NCBI GenBank assembly: GCA_004431415.1
Contig: QPMI01000503.1
Coordinates: forward strand, 62,001 to 126,000
DNA length: 64,000 bases
Direction of reading: 5' to 3'
DNA from: Cyanophora paradoxa
Lineage: Eukaryota; Glaucocystophyceae; Cyanophorales; Cyanophoraceae
Both the position numbers and the translations under genes were made by a program. Shown in pieces: positions 46,367 to 56,940 of this stretch. The first letter of the stretch is position 1. Every line of letters begins with the position of its first letter. Under the pieces are notes generated by a model. That model ran no database searches. It saw only the letters and a program-made list of their open reading frames with translations, and was not told the origin of the DNA.

Positions 46367-48449
46367 ATGGCCAAGGGAAGGGTGCGCGTACGCGTGCTGC
46401 ACTCCGATCGATCTCGCCGCGCGCTGGCGCGCATCCACGAGGGCGCTAGCTGACGACGCCTCGAGCAGAAGAAGAGGCGTACGCATGTGACCACGACGCC
46501 GGAGGAGAACGCCATTAAGATCCCGAAGTCGTTCGTCTTCTGCAAGGGAGAGGTCGGTCACGCCGTACGCGAGCTGATGGAGGATCTGCGCCTCGTGATG
46601 GAGCCCAATACGGCGCGGAAGCTCAAAGTGAGCGCTTGCCTATCTGCGCGAGCGCAGCGCGCCCCGTGTCTGAGCGCTGGCTGCAGGTGCGCAAGACGAA
46701 CAAGATCAAGGACTTCGTGCACGTGGCAGGACCGCTAGGTGTTTCGCACTTCCTTGTGCTGACCTGCACCGACGTCGGCACGTACCTGCGAGCCATCAAG
46801 GTCCCGCACGGGCCGACGCTCACGTTTCGGCTGTGCTCGTACTCGACGACCGCGGATGTGCACGCGCTCCAGAAGCGGCCGCACTCTCCAGGGAATGAGT
46901 TCCGAACCGCGCCGCTGGTGCGACTTACTGTCGCGTTGCGTCTGTGGCGCCGGCTAAGCTTTTGATCGCGCAGGTGGTGCTCAGCAACTTCGGCGGGGCG
47001 CAGGAAAAGCACGTGCAGCTTATGGCAGTAGTGTTCCAGAATATGTTCCCGTCTATTAACGTCCAAACCGTGCGTCGCTGCACTCGCTCTCTCTCGCATC
47101 GACATCTCCGTGAGCCCCTCCCCAGGTCAAGCTGTCCGAATGTAGGCGCATTGTATTGCTACACTACGACAAGGTTCACGCGGCGTTTTTTCAATGTCGA
47201 TCGATTTCATGCATCTCACATGGCTGTTCTTCTTATTGCAGGAGCAGGATAAGGTCGAGTTCAGGCACTATGCCATCACAGCTTCCCCCGTTGGCATCTC
47301 CAAGACTGTAAAGCGGGTCGTTCAGGTCTGCGTGTGCCCGAATCATGTCCGTTCGTATCATCTTATTGCTAATTCCGCGTTGCTGGGCAGGCAAAGATTC
47401 CCTCACTGTCAAACTTTGAGGACGTATCCGAATACGTTATGAAGAGTGGCTACGCTTCAGACAGCGATGTCGAGGATGGTCCGGACAGTCGTGTGACTCT
47501 GTCCCAGGTTCTTGCTTGAAAGGATGACGCACCTTGGTTGCTTTCGACTCACTGAGAGCAGAATTATGTCGGCCGTGGCAATCGCGCCTCTCAATTGAGT
47601 GCTATTCGACTGGTGGAGCTTGGTCCGAGGATGCAGCTCGAACTTGTAAAAATTGAGGACCAGCTTTGCACAGGCGAGGTCATGTATCACCGCTATGGTA
47701 CACCCCTTGCAAAATTGTTTTCATCCAGATATTGACCCCTCATTGCAGTACACAAGACAGCAGAGGAGGTCGCAGCTGCAGAGAAGTTACGGGAGGAGAA
47801 GAAGCTAGAGAAGGCCAGGAGACGTGCCCAGCAGGAGGCGAATGTAGCAAGGAAAAAGAAGCAGACAAGTGGCAGCGAGGATGAGGGTGAGCGGAGTGGC
47901 GAAAAGAAGAAGAAGAAGGTGCTTGATGCACATGGTTTTCCTTCTTGCTCTGTCTCATTTCTACTTGTAGACCTTCGAGAATGAGCCTGACTTGGAAGAG
48001 GATGACGATGCAGCATATTACCGTGAGGCTGTTGGTGCTGAGCCTGACCCTGGTTTGTGCCCGACTGAGCCAACGGCTCTTGCACTTCCTGACCTTTCGT
48101 AAACAGATGAGCTCATCTCAAAGAGGAGGAGCTCTGACGGCGGGAAAAAGAAGGTCGGCCTGATGTGCTTGCTTTCTCTTGCATATTTTGAGTGTGATCA
48201 CATGTCATTTCCACGCAGTTCAATCCGCTTTACAAGCGGAAGAAATCATCAGAGGGCAAGGATGGTGGAGACGGGTCATCAAGGAGGCCGATGGGCAAGC
48301 ATCGGCAGGCAGGGGGTGCTGGTTTCAAGCGGAAAGGGGGCCAGCAGGGTGATAAATCGAAGAGTCCATCTGCAGCAGGCGGCAAGCGGAAAACCCCCCA
48401 GAAGGGCTCCCTGCCTGGTCAGCGTCCCATGAAGAGAAAGAAGCACTAG
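46367..48449 (+). CDS. PPAN: PPAN/SSF1 (Peter Pan), Brix-domain 60S ribosome-biogenesis factor, intact copy
   Basis: Exons include 46367-46381, 46469-46627, 46687-46917, 46974-47069, 47126-47173, 47242-47325 and one from 47391, then about five more to the stop at 48447-48449. The product opens MAKGRKKRRTHVTTTPEEN, then IPKSFVFCKGEVGHAVRELM, KIKDFVHVAGPLGVSHFLVL, GPTLTFRLCSYSTTADVHAL, MAVVFQNMFPSINVQTVKLS, FRHYAITASPVGISKTVKR, GRGNRASQLSAIRLVELGPR, the acidic EDDDAAYYREAVG and a Lys/Arg-rich nucleolar tail ending MKRKKH. This is a full SSF1/PPAN. It assembles early 60S precursors with RPF and RRP15 factors in the nucleolus. It is the only complete copy among five. Confidence 0.95.
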
Positions 48450-48904
48450 TTGGTGTGTCGTTGGTATTGGTGTGTTGTGTATCGATGGCAAGAAGCCCTG
48501 TGCATCCCGGAGTCCTCAAGATACCACGTGCTGTTTGGGAAAAGAGCTCTAGAGAGATCTGAGCCGCTACTAGGCTAAGCGGATTTTGATTATATTAGGA
48601 GAGGAAGCCTTGAAGGGGTGAATTTCGGTTTTATATATAATTAGTAGTTTCGATAAGGCAAGGACTATATATATCTATATATGAATAGGAGAGGATTTCG
48701 GTAAGTCGGAAAAACTCAGTGACTCTAACTTCAAGTACGCCAAGTAAGGTAATGGACTTGCAGCGTCCAGGCGGAGGACCAAGGAACTTCAAACGCGTCG
48801 TGCAAGCACTTCAACGCAGATTTTCTGCATATTTGACAGGGCACAAACCTATGGAAATCCTGGCTATCATCCATACTACTGCGAGTGGGTCCTAGCAAAA
48901 GCAA
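48450..48904. other. Convergent 3' intergenic region, PPAN and DNAL1
   Basis: 455 bases, AT-richer than its neighbours, with TATATATATCTATATATG-type sequence near 48667. Nothing else recognised. Confidence 0.4.
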
Positions 48905-49619
48905 CTAACTTGTTGCGACACCAGCAGCCTCCTTCTCTTCGTCTAGCACTAGTTGGCCATCCAAGCGGGTCAGCTGAGGCAACTTCTTGATGCACTGAAT
49001 CCGCCATGCCGGTTCACTCTCATCCTTCGTCACTTTGTCGTACAGCGGGTTGCCGATGAAGATGAGTTCCTTCAGTTTTTTGAGGTCCATCAGCCTGTCG
49101 AACTCCGCCCAGCCAGCAATCTTGTTGTAGGCGAGGTACAGCACGCGCAGGTTGCTGAGCTTCTCAATGCCCGTTAGCTTTTCAATGGCGTTGTATGATA
49201 GCCAGAGCTCCTGCAGCGTGTCCGCAACACCTGCGCGGAGCGTGTGAGCGACCATGCTCGAGGCAGCGCGCTAGCCACGTGCACCATCCAAGTTCTCGAT
49301 CTTCTTGATCGAGTTTCGGCTAAGCGACAGAATTTCCAGGTTGTCCATGCCCGCCAAGCTGCCAATCTTGTCGATGCAGTTCGTGGAAAGCGACAGCTTC
49401 TTGCACTTCTTAAGCTGCGAGTGAGGCGCGTATGAGCGATTTAGCGAAAGCTAGCTAGAGCGGAGGAGCCACCGTGTTCACAGACGTGTCCATCTTTTCT
49501 ATCGGCGGGATCTGGCCCCACAGCGGTATGTGCTCCTCCTCCGCTGGGTTCTTGCCCGTCTTGTCTGCCCAGTTCTTCAGCGCATCCTTTACGGTCACCG
49601 CCGCCCCGCCCTTCGACAT
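48905..49619 (-). CDS. DNAL1: Axonemal dynein light chain 1 (DNAL1/LC1), leucine-rich repeat
   Basis: Three exons (49473-49619, 49285-49414, 48905-49230) give 200 residues, the family's normal length. Motifs: WGQIPPIEKMDTSVNT, LKKCKKLSLSTNCIDKI, GMDNLEILSLSRNSIKKI, GVADTLQELWLSYNAIEKL, NLRVLYLAYNKIAGW, ELIFIGNPLYD, RIQCIKKLPQLTRLDG. This is the LRR protein that binds the motor domain of outer-arm dynein gamma heavy chain and tunes ciliary beating. It shows that the organism builds motile flagella. Confidence 0.95.
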
Positions 49620-50044
49620 CCTGGAGCTCCGGCACCTCTACAGGCTGCAGACGCGTGCACAGAGTGCGGTGAGAGGCGAGATCTCTCTTCTAGCTAAGCT
49701 GCGGCAAAAGATGATCCGCTGGGTCGCGGGCGTTCGATCCGCTGGGAGGGGCTTTCTGAGTTTAGCAGACAGCTAGGGTACGCGAATACGAGGACTGACG
49801 TCAAACGTGTCCGATCGACGCATCCGTTTGGCTAGTGCTCACGCAGTAGCGCATATATAGATAGAAGCGCAGCTCTTTTCGTGCGCGGATCCCACCTGCG
49901 TCGCCCTTCCGGCGCTCCGGCCGGCGCTCATCAGCGGCCGATTTCTGTGCCCGATCTCGTCGTCCGAGCGCTAGAAGAACCTACAGCGCAGTCGCCGCTT
50001 GGACCCAGACGCCGCTCGCGCGTCAGCTAGCTGAGCGCGCCCTG
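49620..50044. promoter_or_regulatory. Head-to-head region, DNAL1 and RRP43
   Basis: 425 bases between divergent starts. No element beyond position supports promoter function. Confidence 0.45.
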
Positions 50045-50860
50045 ATGGAGGCGGAGGCCTTCCGCAAGATCCATCCGAGCCTGTTCGTGCGCAAGTTTCT
50101 CGAGCAAGGATTACGCCCCGATGGCCGCACGCTTCTCAAGGCGCGCAAGCTCACAGTCAGTCACGGCAATGTCTCCAGCGCGGACGGCTCAGCCCTGGTT
50201 AAGCTCGGCAACACAACAGTCGTAGCTGGGGCGAAAGCCGAGGTCGGCGTACCGGACGACGCATCGCCCGCAGCGGGCAAGCTCGAGATCAGCGTCGAGC
50301 TCACCCCCTTGTCGGCGTCCCGCTTCCGACCGGGCAAGCAATCGGACGAGTCCATGTGCGTTGAGGAGTACGTACGACAAGTGCTATCTTCTGCAGGCGT
50401 TCTCGATCCGCTGCAGCTGTGCATCTCGGAGCGGAAGGCGGTGTGGGTGTTGTACGTCGACATCTATTGCGTAGACAACGACGGCGGTGCGCTGGACGCG
50501 AGCCTGGCAGCGGCGGTGGCGGCGCTCTCGAACACGACGCTCCCGCGCGTCGCCCTCTCGGAGACCGGGGAGGTGATCAAGGAGGCGGGCGGAGCACGAA
50601 TGCCCCTCACTGTTGCCCACTACCCAGCATCCGTCAGTTTCGCAATGGTCGAGGGGCACGTCGTGGCAGACCCCACTGCAGAGGAAGAGGCCCTTGCGAC
50701 GGGCGCCGTCACTGTCTGCCACGACGAGCTCGGGCGCCTGTGCACTGTGTATAAGGCTGGGGGCGCCCCCTTCAAGCAGGATGTCCTTCAATCGGTTATA
50801 GGGACTGCTAGCACAATTACCCTTGCGCCCCGTTTCCAGAAGTCTTTGCGAGGCAGGTAG
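50045..50860 (+). CDS. RRP43: Exosome core subunit RRP43/EXOSC8 (RNase PH-like)
   Basis: A single intronless exon of 271 residues. Motifs: FRKIHPSLFVRKFLEQGLRP, RPDGRTLLKARKLTVS, ADGSALVKLGNTTVVAGAKA, KQSDESMCVEEYVRQVL, WVLYVDIYCVDNDGGALDAS, GHVVADPTAEEEALATGAVT. This is the RRP43/OIP2 type of RNase PH ring subunit, without phosphorolytic residues. It is part of the six-subunit exosome barrel that degrades and trims RNA. The lack of introns is unusual in this window and may mean a retrocopy that took over. Confidence 0.94.
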   Translation: MEAEAFRKIHPSLFVRKFLEQGLRPDGRTLLKARKLTVSHGNVSSADGSALVKLGNTTVVAGAKAEVGVPDDASPAAGKLEISVELTPLSASRFRPGKQSDESMCVEEYVRQVLSSAGVLDPLQLCISERKAVWVLYVDIYCVDNDGGALDASLAAAVAALSNTTLPRVALSETGEVIKEAGGARMPLTVAHYPASVSFAMVEGHVVADPTAEEEALATGAVTVCHDELGRLCTVYKAGGAPFKQDVLQSVIGTASTITLAPRFQKSLRGR

Positions 50861-50972
50861 TAAACTCATTTACACAGCATCGGCTCTGTCTAGGCTACAG
50901 GCGCTTTCGTTTTCGATTAGGAAGCAGCAAAAGACCTAATCGCAATCGTAATCGTCAAAAGCGGATGCGAAA

Positions 50973-52293
50973 CTACTCTAAGGGGATGAATTCGGGGGTG
51001 TTACAATTGCTAAGCTCTTCATCGTTGGAAATAGATGTCAGAAGGCTGAGGTCAACTTGACGCCTATTTATGGGGGACAAGGATTCGGACAGGGGATAAC
51101 TGTAAAGCGGAGCAGGTTTCGAAGGATACAAGACAGAGACGAAGGCAGAGCTCTTGATAATTGCTGCATGTGCAGATGGCAGAGTTGGTGGCTGCAAGGT
51201 TGATCTCTGGCTGTGCACCGAGGTGGCAGGCTTCCGTGAGGGTGAGGGTGAGCTGGGATTCGAGGTGGGTGGGGCATTTGAGGGAAGCTTCAGAATGCGA
51301 GGCCGTTGTGCAGGTTGACCAGGCTGTGTCTGATGCTGAGGCTGCTTGCTTAGCACAACCAGACGAGAGGTCTGCTGCGGAGGCAGCTGAGCATCCGAAT
51401 CTGATTGTTGACTAAGACTCCTGGCTTTTTTCTCGCTGCGAGAACTGGGTGAGGGAGCTGGAGAGATTGATAGGGAGCGCTTCACAGATGAAGATGAAGG
51501 TGGCCGCAGTGGCGATGGTACGCTCTTCGCTGTGGCCGTCGAGGCAGCTCTTGGTGTGGAGCTGCTGTCCCTTGCAATCGCCTTGGGATTCGGGCTGGGC
51601 CGTGGCCGAGGCCACCCTCGAAGAGGCGCTGGAAGCGTGAGCCGCATCCAGTCCACGAATGCACTCCCGTCGGACATGCAGAACTTCCCTCCTTTGAGCT
51701 GGACTTTCGTGCCGCTACCTACAGCATTCTGAAGTGTGTGTGGTTTAGTCCCTGTGTAGCAGAGCTCGGGGTATTTACGCAACGAGGCATATATTCAAAT
51801 ACTCGAGCGTGCGTTGAGTCTGCCAGCCTCCTCCATCTGGAACCAAAATCAGCGAAACGGGCCACAATAAAAACGAAATCTTACCCGAGATCTCGATCCA
51901 GTTCTGCTCTACAGTGCAGATGTGGTTCCCATACAAGTATACTCGGCAGTTGGGCCGCGGCTCAAGCGAGGGCTCGATCTGCGAGGGTTCAAGCGAGGGT
52001 TCTGGCTCGATCTCAATCTCTCTCTCGATGACCGAGAAGCGCCACTACATGCCGCGGCATTTGTGAGGCGCTCGGGCGGGAGCACGCACCCTCGTGATAT
52101 CGGGGCTGAACTGCGATGCGGTCGTGCCCCGCTTCGCTTTGCTGCGCACGGAGAATCTGCCAGCCGCGGTGAGCGCAGCGAGCGCGCGCTCGCGGCAGCA
52201 GCGGCAGCGCCAAATTGATGCGCACTCTCTGAAGTTAACGAGCGCGTCGGTGATGCCGTCCTCGGTATCAAAAGGAACACCGAACTGCGGCAT
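50973..52293 (-). CDS. Unknown protein with a phage-like 'GNHI...GWQT' domain and Ser/Pro-rich tail
   Basis: Five exons (52226-52293, 52090-52156, 51885-51978, 51784-51836, 50973-51728) give 345 residues in one consistent frame. The N-terminal half reads MPQFGVPFDTEDGITDALVN, SRVYLYG-type CRVYLYGNHICTVEQNWIEI, GGGWQTQRTLEYLN, then KVQLKGGKFCMSDGSAFVDW. The combination 'V-x-L-Y/H-G-N-x-I ... G-W-x-T-x-T/R-T ... L-N' followed by 'K-G-x-W/F ... F-x-D/W' recalls a small domain seen in many phage and giant-virus proteins of unknown function. The long tail is Ser/Pro/Gln-rich and looks disordered. Function unknown; the domain likeness is from memory and unverified. Confidence 0.6.
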
Positions 52294-52736
52294 GAATCGA
52301 AGCTAAACGCTGAAGCGGGCGCCAGCCGCGCCGGCGCCGGCGCTTTGGGAAAGCGGCTGAGCTGAACGCAGCCGCCAAGGAAATCCAAGCAGAGGTGCAG
52401 GCGAGGCTCCGAGGTGTTGTACCGCAGTCGCTGAGCTCAGCGGCTGCTGGGGACTTGAGGGATGCCGAGGCCTTGTACCCGTCCTGCGCCGGTCTCGGGC
52501 GGCCCGGCGCCTGCCTCAGCTAGCTGCAACCGCCGGCCCACGGTCTCGCTCCAACCATACGGTGTCGGCAAAGCACGCATTTGAGCACGCAGCCCCGCAA
52601 CACCCGGCGTTGGTCGCAACACCCTCGCCGCATCCGCATCGCCGCATCACATCAAAGTTGCGGAGAGCCCGTAGGCATCGCGTGAACTCCGCGGGAGCGC
52701 GCCACTGCCGTGTATGAGGCGCTCGGAGAAACGCCG
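52294..52736. promoter_or_regulatory. Head-to-head region before the coiled-coil gene
   Basis: 443 bases between divergent starts at 52293 and 52737. A short upstream ORF (MRRSEKRR, start 52713) overlaps the likely start of the next gene in another frame. Confidence 0.35.
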
Positions 52737-54630
52737 ATGACAGGGACGGGCTCGGGCGCGGCAGTGGCGCCGCGCGACCCGACAGTTCTGTCACTTCTCA
52801 ACCAAGTAAGGCGCCTGCAGGTCCGCACGCGCTCATCCCCCTTCCTCCGCATCTCTAACGTTCTTCCCCCGTTCGCAGCTCGAGCTAGCGAGCAGCGAAG
52901 CTAGAAATAAGCGACTGGAAGAGCACTACCAGTCATCCAGGTGACGCCCCTCATCTCGCTGCACTTGTGGACCCTCGCCCCGCTCGAGGCTGACACACGC
53001 GTGCAGCGAGCGGGTGCAGTCGACGCTCCAGGCGCTCAGCGAGGCGAAGAAGAGGTACAATGCCCTGCGAGCAGAGGCGGACCAGCTGCGGGCAAGGAAC
53101 CAGCAGTGCGCGGACGCCGGCCGGGGCGTGTGTTCAACCCGGCGCTGACGGGCTCGCGTAGGCTGGAGATGGATAACCGAAGGCGATGCGATGAGCTCGA
53201 GAAAACGTGCGCGGACTACCGCGCACGCTCGGACAGGCTGCTCTCCTCGTACCAGGCGAGCGCAGCGCGCGCCAGCCCGCTCCACGCCCGCCGCTCACGC
53301 GACTGCAGCGGAGCCTGGACAAGATTCACCAGCAGCAGACGGCGATGCGGAAGATATGCTCGCGGATCCGTATCTCGCAGCTGGAGCTCGAGCGCGCCAC
53401 GCAGACCCGCGCCGAGCACGACGAGATCGTCGCGCAGGCGCGCCCGCACCCCGTGCCATGCCGCGGCGCCGCCCGGCGCCCCGCTCACCGCGCCCGCCTG
53501 CAGATGAAGTCCTTTCTAGGGGACCTGTGGGTCCTGACCTCCAACGGCATCGATTCGGCGTGGGGCGAGGAGGTGAGCCTGCAGCGCCGCCGCGCGACTG
53601 CGCGCGCCGTTCACTGAAGCCCGTGCAGCACCGAGGGGAGGCACCGCAGCCGCCCTCGGCACCCCCGTCGCCCCTGTCGCCCCTCCGCCCCACCGCCCTC
53701 CTGAGCGGTGCCCGCCGCGCCCCTCCCCGCCGCCCGCCGCGCCGCTCACGGCGCGCCAGAGCGCCTCCCGCCCTCGGAGCCGCGGGCCTTCCACCCCATC
53801 ACCGTACCCGTCCACGTCCTCTCCCAGACAGCCGCCGCCACCCCCGCCGCCACCCCCGCCGCCACCCCCGCCCGGCCCCGGGCCCTCCCGCCCCGCCCGC
53901 GCCTCCCCGCCTCCCCGCCCCCGCCTCGAGCGGCCCGCCGGCTCCGTTCGGGCCGCTCGCGCCGCCGCCGCCCCCTCCCCCGCCCCCGCCGGCGCAGTCG
54001 CCGGGGGGTTTGCTCGAGACTCCGGCTCGGCGCCCCTCGTCGGGCCTCAGCGTCCTCGTCACGGGCCCCGGGACCCGCTGCGCTTCCCCCGGGGCGAGCT
54101 CCGAGGAGCCCCTCCCTTCGGGCTCCGACTCGCCGCCGCCGCCCCGCGGGCCCGACGCCTCCCCCGCGCCCAGCGCCGCCACGTCCGAGCTCACCCCGCT
54201 CGTGACGTCACTCTCCTCTCTCGTCGAGATTCTCGCGCGCGCCCTACCCCCCCTCGTCTCCGCGATGGGAGCGGGCCAGGGCCCCGCCCCGCCCCGCCCC
54301 CCCGCCCTCGGCGGACCCCCGCTTCTCGGCCCCGCCGGCGGCCCGCCCGCCGTGCCCCGCCCCTCCCCTCCTCCCCGGGAGGCCCGCCGGGCGTCCCCGG
54401 CGTTCCGCCGCCCCGCCGCGCACGGCCGGCGTGCCCCCTCCACCCGGCGGATCGCCGGCGCCGCCCCGCCCCCGCCGCCGGCGGGCATGGGGACGCCGCT
54501 GCCGCCGCCGCGGGCGCCGACGCCGCAGCCGACGCCGAAGCCGTCCCTCGCGACGGTTCTGAAGCAGCAGGCGGCGGACGCGCAGGCCCAGGCCGCCGAG
54601 ATGAAGGCCCGCCACCAGGACGGTCCGCCA

Positions 54631-54663
<33 letters not shown>

Positions 54664-55644
54664 AGTGGTTTGAGGTGGCCCCCTCTCCCCAGCGCTCAAG
54701 GAGAAGATCATCCAGCGGAGCCTGAAGAAGGTCAAGCCAGACGAGGTGACCGCCCTGAAGGACGCGTTCGACTCCATCCAGGTCCCCTTCCCCGCAGCCG
54801 AGCCCTTGCACCCCCGTACCCCTCGCCGACACTGCCCCAGGCCGCGTGGCGCGAGGGTCGCATCGGCGAGGCTCTCGACGCGCTCGCGGAGGTGCGGGAT
54901 CAGCTCCGTCCAGGGCCGCTTTCCCTGACCCGCGTACCCCCCATAGATCAAGGAGTCCGCGGACCGCTTCATGGAGATCGACGAGAGCATCCTCCTCCAG
55001 GTACCCCCGGGCCTTGCTGGTTTCGCGTACCCCCTTCCCCTTCTCACTTTCGGCGCAGGAGTTCGGGCTGGACATGCACCGCCTGATCGAGTTCCAGGCG
55101 CTCGTCGTCCGCATCCGATCCCTCCAGGTCCCCTTTCTACGCTCCTTGTACCCCGGACTTGGCCGCGCCCCTGAGGCGCCGGCCGCAGGGCGAGGCGGCC
55201 TTGTTCGATCAGCGCATCAAGAACCCGGCGCCGTACCCGCTGGAGCAGCACACCGCCGTCGCCAAGTGCGCGGCCCGGCCCCCTCCTGCGCGCGCTCCCC
55301 GCCGGCTGAGCGCTCGGGGCAGGTCGCTCGGGCTCCTGCGGCGGCACCTGCACTCGCTGCGGGACGACCTGTCGGCGGGTCGCCCGGCGGCGGGCGCCCT
55401 GGCGCAGTACCTGGGCACCGCGGAGCTGGCGGCGGCGATGCGGGAGCAGGCGGAGGCGATCGTCGAGGGGGCGGTGGCGGCCCCCGCGGCGGCCGAGGGC
55501 CTGCCCTACCTCACGATCGCGGCGGGCCTCCTGGAGGGCCCCGAGGCGGAGCAGATGGGCCGCTTCGGCCTCGGCGACGGGCTCGTCGAGCGCCTCCACG
55601 GGAAGGCCGCCGAGATCGCCGCCGCCGGCTCGGGCCGCGGCTGA
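52737..55644 (+). CDS. Coiled-coil and proline-rich protein, family not recognised
   Basis: Exons 52737-52805, 52879-52940 and one from 53007 join in phase and encode a coiled coil: LELASSEARNKRLEEHYQSS, ALSEAKKRYNALRAEADQLR, RRRCDELEKTCADYRARSDR, KIHQQQTAMRKICSRI, LELERATQTRAEHDEIVAQ. A long Pro/Ala/Ser stretch follows (53640-54660), including repeated CCGCCGCCACCCCCG units near 53820 and a 25-30 base poly-C run at 54633-54663. The C-terminal exons read LKEKIIQRSLKKVKPDEVTA, WREGRIGEALDALAE, EFGLDMHRLIEFQALVVR and DQRIKNPAPYPLEQHTAVAK. At least two introns (after SSYQ near 53271 and after EIVAQ near 53437) use GC donors. It could be two adjacent genes. Confidence 0.5.
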
Positions 55645-56173
55645 CCCCGGACCTCCTTGAGCCTGGCCCGGGCCCGGCCACGCCGGTCCTGCGCCCCGCA
55701 CTGTTGTATACGTACGTGATCGCAATCAACCAGTTGCAGTTGGAAACGATCGCCGCGCGCGTCGCGCGCGGGCCGCCGCCCACCAGTCTACGTACACACC
55801 CCGCCGCTCGTCTGCGCGCGGCGGCCGCGGCTCGTACGCGTCTGCGCGCGGCGGTCGCGGCACTCCGGCCCGGCGGAATCCGGACTGGTGGGCGCCGCGA
55901 AGCTCACCGTCACCTCGAGATAGCAATCTGTTAAGAACGATAGAGCCTTGAGGAGATCCAGCGGGTCTGCGCGCATGCATGCGCAGGCGCGGCGCGTTGG
56001 GTAAATGGCGCGGCCGCTTGCCAAGTTGGCCGGCACGGCCGTCACCGAGTTGGCGATCAACTCGGCGAAAAGTTTGGCATCCGAGAGCGCTACTAGCAGC
56101 TCCGACCGTCAAGGCTCTGACTAGCCTCTGAGCAAATTCGGGGTAGTCAATTACTGCCGAAGCATCCAAGAAG
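55645..56173. other. Intergenic region
   Basis: 529 bases with duplicated TCTGCGCGCGGCGG(C/T)CGCGG-type words near 55812-55860. No gene seen. Confidence 0.4.
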
Positions 56174-56401
56174 ATGGCCGTGGAGAAGAAGTCGTTCTCG
56201 GAGAAGCTGCGGTGGACCGCCAAGGTCGCCTTCATGCGCTATCGCGTGCTCACGATGACGGCGGGTCGTTTGGGCGTACTCGATCCGTGGGAGTCGGCGG
56301 TGGTCCACGCGGGCGTTCTGGCTACGGCGGCTCTCGTTGGCTACATGGCATACTCAACTGCCACCTTCGGAATCCACGTTGCTGGAAATCTACTTTCCTA
56401 G
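56174..56401 (+). CDS. SPTSS: Small activating subunit of serine palmitoyltransferase (ssSPT)
   Basis: A single exon of 75 residues. After a basic start (MAVEKKSFSEKLRW) it reads YRVLTMTAGRLGVLDPWESA and VVHAGVLATAALVGYMAY. The pattern 'Y-x-x-x-T-x-...-L-x-P-W-E-x-x-V' followed by one transmembrane helix is the ssSPT signature. These tiny ER proteins bind the LCB1-LCB2 heterodimer, raise its activity and set acyl-CoA preference in the first step of sphingolipid synthesis. Length is typical (about 55-80). Confidence 0.78.
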   Translation: MAVEKKSFSEKLRWTAKVAFMRYRVLTMTAGRLGVLDPWESAVVHAGVLATAALVGYMAYSTATFGIHVAGNLLS

Positions 56402-56940
56402 ATCATAGAGTCTAGACGTTTCCGCGCGCGGGTTCGCCGCTGGAAAAGCGAGCGCCGCAGACCGCTTGCTTGTATGTACTTATAGATGCTGTCTTCCCTC
56501 CCAGCACCCGTAGTGGATCGTCCTGCATCCGTGCTGTTCGGAGCTTCGTACGTGGTCGATCCGCCCTTTCATGTCTGCGCCAGCCCGGCTCTGCGCCGAG
56601 CATGTTTTGTGATGCTTTTCTTCTTAGCGATTTCAAGGGAGTTTCAGGTTTGAGTTTTCGTATGTATGTCTTACGCTTATGTTAGAATCTCGGTAGAGCT
56701 TGCAAGCCAGCGCCTTTCTCTTGCGGCGATTGTCTTCATCGATGTCAATTTGAATCTCAGAGTCGTGCGCCCCTTTCTCTTCACCCTGCGGAGCACGCCC
56801 CCCAGTCCACCGCTTGGGCGCTCGAGCACATGGGCATCATGGCATGCATATGGCATCTCGCTTCACATGAATCGTGTGGGCAGCCAGGAGGCAGGATCCA
56901 GGGGTCGGGCGGGGCGCAGAACGAGGCGGCGCGATACAGG
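56402..56940. other. Convergent 3' intergenic region
   Basis: 539 bases between the ends of ssSPT and the P450 gene. Nothing recognised. Confidence 0.4.

Noticed and set aside
54633-54663. Poly-C run as a sequencing gap filler
   Set aside because: It is flanked by in-frame proline codons and a good acceptor, so it is treated as real, though its exact length is doubtful.
55726-56235. Minus-strand ORF of 169 codons overlapping the ssSPT start
   Set aside because: It overlaps the better-supported ssSPT gene and its 5' leader and has no recognisable feature.
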